Shown here one piece after another: positions 59,365-64,000 of a stretch of 64,000 nucleotides of DNA. This DNA is from Microbotryomycetes sp. JL201 (lineage: Eukaryota; Basidiomycota; Microbotryomycetes), in contig JAQYUZ010000018.1 in NCBI GenBank assembly GCA_033819885.1, forward strand, positions 62,001-126,000. The letters run 5' to 3'. Within the stretch, counting starts at the first letter, position 1, and every line of letters starts with the position of its first letter. The translations under genes were made by a program, and so were the position numbers. The notes beneath the pieces were generated by a model. It did not search any database. It had not been told where the DNA came from and saw nothing but the letters and a program-made list of their open reading frames with translations.

Positions 59365-61794
59365 CTAGGCCTTGAGCACCTCGCTCCTCTTTTTCGTCGT
59401 TCTGACGGCCCTTGCCAACTTGCCCAGCGCAAAGAAATCGCCTTCCTTTTTTCTCAGCGTGCACGACGCGTAATGCTGCACGACTCGAGATGGTCTCCTC
59501 TCTTCGCCTTCTTCATCCCACCTGGCGGTCCAGCTGCCGTCGCCAGGACATTGCTCATGTTTGATGTCGCACTCTTGCACGCGCCACCACTTTGCCGAGC
59601 CAATCGGGTAAGTTGGATTAACGACGATTGTGCCTGGTTCGAAATGAACAAAAGTATATGTCGGAGTGACCGGAGGCGGATTGAGCGGGGGCTCGGCCGG
59701 CCAAATGTCAGTCTTTGGCATCGGGTTGTCCTCATCGGTCAAGTCGAGCGAAAACTTGACGTTCCATCGAGATGTTGCGCCGCTCCTCGTCGATACAAAA
59801 CCATACTCGGCACCTCGTTCGCATTCCTCGAGCAGCGTCTCGCGCGTGTACGACTCGTTCTCGTAGACTGCACGCCACAGGGCTGACGACGAGTCGTGCA
59901 AGGGCGAATCTGGATCGAGATCAATCTCGAGAACGTCTTGCTCTGTGATTTCGGGCTTGTATCGAGATTGCGTGTGTAGAACAAATACGTGCTGCTCATT
60001 CTTGAGAAACACGGCATTCTCGTCGAAAGCGAGCGACCGCGTGCCCCTCGATCGTGGCTCGGTTGACCTGGATCGACGCCGACCTGTCGGACCGCCCGCC
60101 GACGAAGCAGGTGACGATGGCGATACAAGTGCGAGGTCCGACATGAGTGATGACGGATTCAACAAGTGTGACTCCACCGCGTTCTCAGGCGCGAGCAAAG
60201 ACGGGTCTGGCAAGCTGTTCCGCGGCGATGTCTGAAAGGGATGATACCTCGGAGAGCCCCCACTCGAAAGTCTGCGATGATGACTACCAGGACGAGAAGG
60301 CGTTGACGGACCGCTTGCGGACAGAGACCTCGTTCGAGAGTGAGCATTCTCAGGATGAGGCGGTTCGGGCGTCGGACTGCGCGAGATATTGATCGTAGGG
60401 CTTTCTGTAAAAGCGTTACCAACGTTTGAGTCGAGGTCCGTCGTGATGAGGCGCGGCAGAGCAGGCGCAGGGCGGACAATGTGCGGATTCTGAGCGGCCG
60501 CAACGGCAGCTGCGGCAGCTGCGTGTTGCTGTTGCTGTTGTTGCATTGTCGCAAAATCAGCCAGAGCAGACGCCCATCGCTGGTCCATTTCTAAGTCTCC
60601 AAAATTGCTAGGTGACGGCAATGATGCAGCGGCGGCCGCCATTTGCTGTGCGCCTGTCGTCGGCAAGCCCATGGGCATGCTGCTGGGTGACAGAATCGTG
60701 GGTGGAAAGAATATGTTTGGCATGGCAGTCCCAGTGCCAAAATGCATTGGTGACAGGAACGGGGACGGCACTGTCGGGTAGGCTGTCGAAGCTGCAAGTA
60801 ACAAAAGTCAGTAGATGGTTGTACCAGGCTGGGATCTGTGCGCACTCAGCAGCGGACTATCGAGTGAATTGCTGGGCGATTGGTGATGCATTGATGCCGA
60901 GTTGATCGTATCCATCGAGGATTGAGCAGACGGTGAGAAAGGCGTGCCAGGCGAGTTTTGCATAACCTGGTTGAAAATGCTGGAGTTTGGCGCTTGACCA
61001 AAAGATATCGATGTGCTGCTTTTGTCATGACTGTTGTTGGCGTTGTGATTGTGCGAAGCGTTGATCGAGAATGAGAATGATGTAGACCCGTCCGAAGCTG
61101 TTTGCGGTGGCGGCGGCGGTTGCGGCGTTGTTGACCGGGCCGTAATGAGGTCATCCAGTTGGGCTCTGCGTTTCTGCTGGAGCTGGTCTGCGATCCAGTT
61201 TTCCATCTTTTTGGACGATGCCATGGCGCTTGGTGACTTGTCGCCAAGCGACGAACCGCCTCTCAGGTTGCCCTGGAACGACATGGCCGAGAATGCGCCG
61301 TTGATCTCTGCCCAGACGTCATCTGTGCCAATGCCTGTGCAAGCGTGCGCGCGTCAGATGTCGTACAGCGGCAGGTAGGCCAGCACGGAAGGAGACTCAC
61401 GTTCAGCCTGCTCTGTCACGGCCGCGAATCTCTCGCAAATTTCCCACAGCTCGCGTGCCAAGCCTGTACCATGCGAACCAGCGTGCGCGTCAGCCAGAGC
61501 AGCAGATGCCAGCGCAGGTTGCAACGATAATCACTGACCGGCGGGCGTCGGCAGCGGCTGCTGCATCATGACATGCGACTGCGGCGTCGGCGGGTCATAT
61601 ACAAGAGGCGTCGAGCTCGACGTCAAGAACGGGCCCGACGCTGACGGCGTCAGTGCATGCGCCTTTGCGTTGGCTGTGGTCGCGTCGGCGCACGGCGGTG
61701 CTGCGGACGTGCGCGGCGACCCAATCCCGTCGTCCTCGTCGTGCACGAAACCGTGATTCGACAGTCGCGGCGAACCAGAGTCGTCGGAGCCCAT
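59365..61794 (-). CDS. Low-complexity protein with conserved C-terminal domain, unknown
   Basis: Four exons (61794-61539, 61463-61401, 61334-60846, 60791-59365; 2235 bases, 744 residues). N-terminal exons encode LARELWEICERFAAVTEQAER and TDDVWAEINGAFSAM, a short helical module, then about 400 residues of Ser/Pro/Gln/Ala-rich sequence with polyglutamine and polyalanine stretches. The last 220 residues look folded: AVFLKNEQHVFVLHTQSRYKP, LWRAVYENESYTRETLLEECE, TYTFVHFEPGTIVV, KWWRVQECDIKHEQCPGDGSW, and a basic end. The pattern of disordered Gln-rich sequence plus a folded end suggests a nuclear regulator, but I recognise no named domain. Confidence 0.72.
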
Positions 61795-62282
61795 CAGACG
61801 CCCGACGCGCTCCGCGCCACGTCACAAATCGCGTTGTGGTCGGGGCACAGCGCGTACGGGACCGCGGCGTACAGGGGGTCGCGCACGATCGCCATTTCTT
61901 GTAATTACCGGTGCAACTGCATTCTCACATGTCACAAGATAATCGAGCTCGTTCTACGCTGCTGACCATCCGAGCACCCAAACATATATGACGCGGACTT
62001 CAGTCGCCCGCTGCTCTGACGGCGGATTGGGTCTTAGTAGCATAGCTGACACATTCGCCGTCGGAGACACTGGCACGTCAATCATGAGCATCATGCGCCG
62101 AGCGCGCGATAGACTGCTGGACTACGCCCTGGAGAAACAATCGAAGGTGGCTGCTTATACCGCCTCTTTCGAGCGAGAGAGAGGGGGCCGCAAAGTGATC
62201 GCAGGCAGCAATTCGGGATGCGCTTTGGCGGATCGAAGTGCCTTGTTCGAGGTCGGAGCTGTTTGCATGCTCTTGCTGTAGT
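61795..62282. other. Intergenic region, 488 bp
   Basis: Between two tandem minus-strand genes; it should hold the promoter of the low-complexity protein gene. Nothing else is visible. Confidence 0.5.
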
Positions 62283-62970
62283 TTAGCTTGCTTCTTGACG
62301 TCTCTCGCGCCAAAAACCTTTGCCATAGCTGACGCAAATCTCGACTTGCTTGTCTACGCCCCTCGGACCAGCCCATATTGCCATTCTGCGACCGACCACT
62401 TGACCTGTCTTGCGGTCTTTCCACTCTCGCAGTTCGAACACAGCGTTCGGCTTGTCAGCCACACCTCGAAAGTCGTTGACGTATCGGGCCTCATTGCCAG
62501 CTCTCGTAGCGTCAATTGCGACGACAGTCCACGACTGTTGGTTATTGAGATTATTGTCAGCGGTGGGCGCCACTTGCTCCTTCGACGGATCGGTCCTGCG
62601 CTCCAGTGTCAGGTCATAATCGCTTGTCGGGTCGCTGTCGAGCTCTGTGTGTACTATTCCAACGTAATCTCTGATCCATGTGCCAGGTTCTAGTTTTCTT
62701 GGACCATTAAACAGTCCGCGCTGCCCGTGCGCCGGATGCTTGTCGTCGGCAATCAGCCGAATATGTACTTTCGGAGGCGGGTTCGGCGTCGATGGCGACG
62801 GTGTGCAGTACATGACCCGCAGTTCCTTCGGTAAGCGAGCTGACGGCTGCGGGCAGTTGAGGTACTGCAGTCCCGGCGTCCAATTTGACGGTGCATGTGC
62901 CTGCAGACAGTAATGTTCAAGCTCAGAACATCATGCGGATATAGCGGAATGCGCGTCTTGCCTGGCTCAT
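62283..62970 (-). CDS. Small SET-domain protein
   Basis: Two exons (62970-62962 and 62900-62283; 627 bases, 208 residues). The first exon is only nine bases (MSQ) and its intron uses a GC donor (62961-62960, CAG|GCAAGA). After AHAPSNWTPGLQYLNCPQPS come the SET features: LEPGTWIRDYVGIVH, TSDYDLTLE, IDATRAGNEARYVNDFRGVADKPNAVF (the NHxxxPN-like cofactor site), RRMAIWAGPRGV, and CVSYGKGFW with the conserved tyrosine. This compact fungal SET family lacks pre-SET and post-SET zinc modules. Substrate unknown. Confidence 0.88.
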
Positions 62971-63166
62971 GGCATTTCTAGCGAGTAAAACGCAGGGACA
63001 CAGCTGCAACACCCCTTGATTATATGTCAGATTCCAGGGCGTGGCACACGCAAGCAAAGATACAAGTCATCTACTTTGAACTCCCTCTATTGCTCACACC
63101 GGTCTACATCTAAAGCAGCTCGCGGGCCAATCTAGTCACGTGACCTACTGGTGGCCACGACGCCAA

Positions 63167-64000
63167 TCACTTTTTCTGCTTCTTCTCCTTTCTATCGGCG
63201 GAGGCGTCTCCTTTGCGCTTCTGCCTGCCTTCTGCCTTGAGTTCTTTGACCTGCTTGTTCACTGCGTCCAGCGCGCCCGCCAATATCCGCTTTTCACCCA
63301 GTCGTACAATAATAGCCATGCGTTTTCTTGACGGCAAGGTCGGGTCTTGCAGCAGATTCTCATCATCCTGCATACATTTGGCTCGTTGGCGTGTAGCGGC
63401 ACAAATCATGCACAAGCGGGCTTACGTCGATCGAAGTGGAGTAGTCTTGCAGTCTCGCCTTGAGCACGTGAATAACCCACTTGGCACTGTCTGGTTCAAG
63501 CTTGCCCTTTGGTGGACTGCCTTTCTTGACCGCTTTGTCAAAGTCTGCCTGGTCCATCAAGAACGTCCGCACCGCCGACAGCAGTTCGATCGGAAGCTCG
63601 AGATCTCTCTCGATCGAGCATGTGCTAGGCCGTCAGAAACCCTAGTCAGCTTCGGTCATGACTCGTTAGAATCTGAGACGGACTCGTCAATGCCACAATC
63701 GAGCAAGAAATCTGCCCTGGCTTCTTTCTGCACATCATTGAGCTTGCTTGCTTGTCCACCAACAACATCCGCTACGAGCTTCAGCGAAACCTCGACAAGG
63801 TCGTTCCCGTTCTCTTCGTCTACATGTCCGTATCGCCGCAACAGATCCGAATTTGGTGGTTCCGCATACGTATTCCAAATTTGCTCGCCTTTTTTGATCG
63901 GTTTTGTAGACATCATATTGAGCGTCTTGGGCTCGTAGAAAAGTCGAGCCTGTGTTAGAGGGTGGTCAGCAGTTGCTGAAACAAAATTATCGCTTCGATC
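63167..64000 (-). CDS. SET-domain lysine methyltransferase, RKM4/SETD6-like (C-terminal part)
   Basis: Probably methylates a ribosomal or nuclear protein lysine. The gene runs off the right edge, so only the C-terminal half is present. The visible frame has the end of the SET domain, ARLFYEPKTLNMMSTKPIKKGEQIWNTYAEPPNSDLLRRYGHVD, then the Rubisco-LSMT-like substrate-binding domain: DLELPIELLSAVRTFLMDQ and WVIHVLKARLQDYSTSID, then RKRMAIIVRLGEKRILAGAL. The last exon (63367-63167) ends in a lysine-rich KEKKQKK tail. At least two introns are evident; one follows a GTAAGC donor after SID. Confidence 0.85.

Overview
The window is nuclear DNA of a compact, intron-rich fungus, most likely a basidiomycete. 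Thirty-two protein-coding loci were read, about one per 2 kb, on both strands. Most have several short introns (roughly 50-160 bases) that can be spliced by eye into proteins matching well-known eukaryotic families. A DUF6534-type membrane protein and an OM14-like protein point to Basidiomycota. The compactness would suit a small Pucciniomycotina genome such as Mixia, but that placement is inference. I saw no tRNA, rRNA, transposon, viral fossil or CRISPR array.

Layout. 1-5.5 kb: N-terminus of HIS3 (-), a helix-hairpin-helix protein (+), phosphomevalonate kinase ERG8 (-), proteasome subunit SEM1/DSS1 (-), pyroglutamyl peptidase (-). 5.7-11.3 kb: RPB3 (+), a tRNA threonylcarbamoyladenosine dehydratase (-), complex I subunit NDUFS7 (+). 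11.6-22.5 kb, all minus: a seven-helix polyglutamine membrane protein, a RhoGAP protein, an APC amino-acid transporter and a membrane-anchored GH17 glucanase. 23-29.7 kb, plus: a small unknown protein, splicing factor PRP46 and a formin-type GBD/FH3 protein without an FH2 domain. 29.8-37.7 kb: RAI1/DXO (-), OM14-like (-), CLASP (+). 37.9-43.5 kb: DUF6534 membrane protein (-), cytochrome P450 (+), VTC1 (-). 44-54 kb: TAN1 (-), SSL1/TFIIH p44 (+), MEMO1 (-), a helical mitochondrial-like protein (-), sterol C-14 reductase ERG24 (+). 55.4-64 kb: a secreted threonine-rich protein (-), ribosomal protein RPL7 (+), an unknown low-complexity protein (-), a small SET protein (-) and the C-terminal part of an RKM4/SETD6-like methyltransferase (-).

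Nearly all of this is housekeeping: transcription (RPB3, SSL1), RNA processing (PRP46, RAI1, TAN1, TCD), translation (RPL7), sterol synthesis (ERG8, ERG24), respiration (NDUFS7), and polarity or cytoskeleton (RhoGAP, GBD/FH3, CLASP). The genes are not a pathway cluster. Several pairs share short divergent promoters, most strikingly TAN1/SSL1 with 75 bp between start codons.

The most unusual signal is in the splice sites. Eleven introns in seven genes begin with GC (GCAAGT, GCAAGA or GCAAGC) instead of GT, about one in twelve of the introns I could place. About a quarter of the GT donors are GTCAG rather than GTAAG or GTGAG. For most genes the exon structure given was checked by requiring the summed exon length to be a multiple of three with no internal stop.
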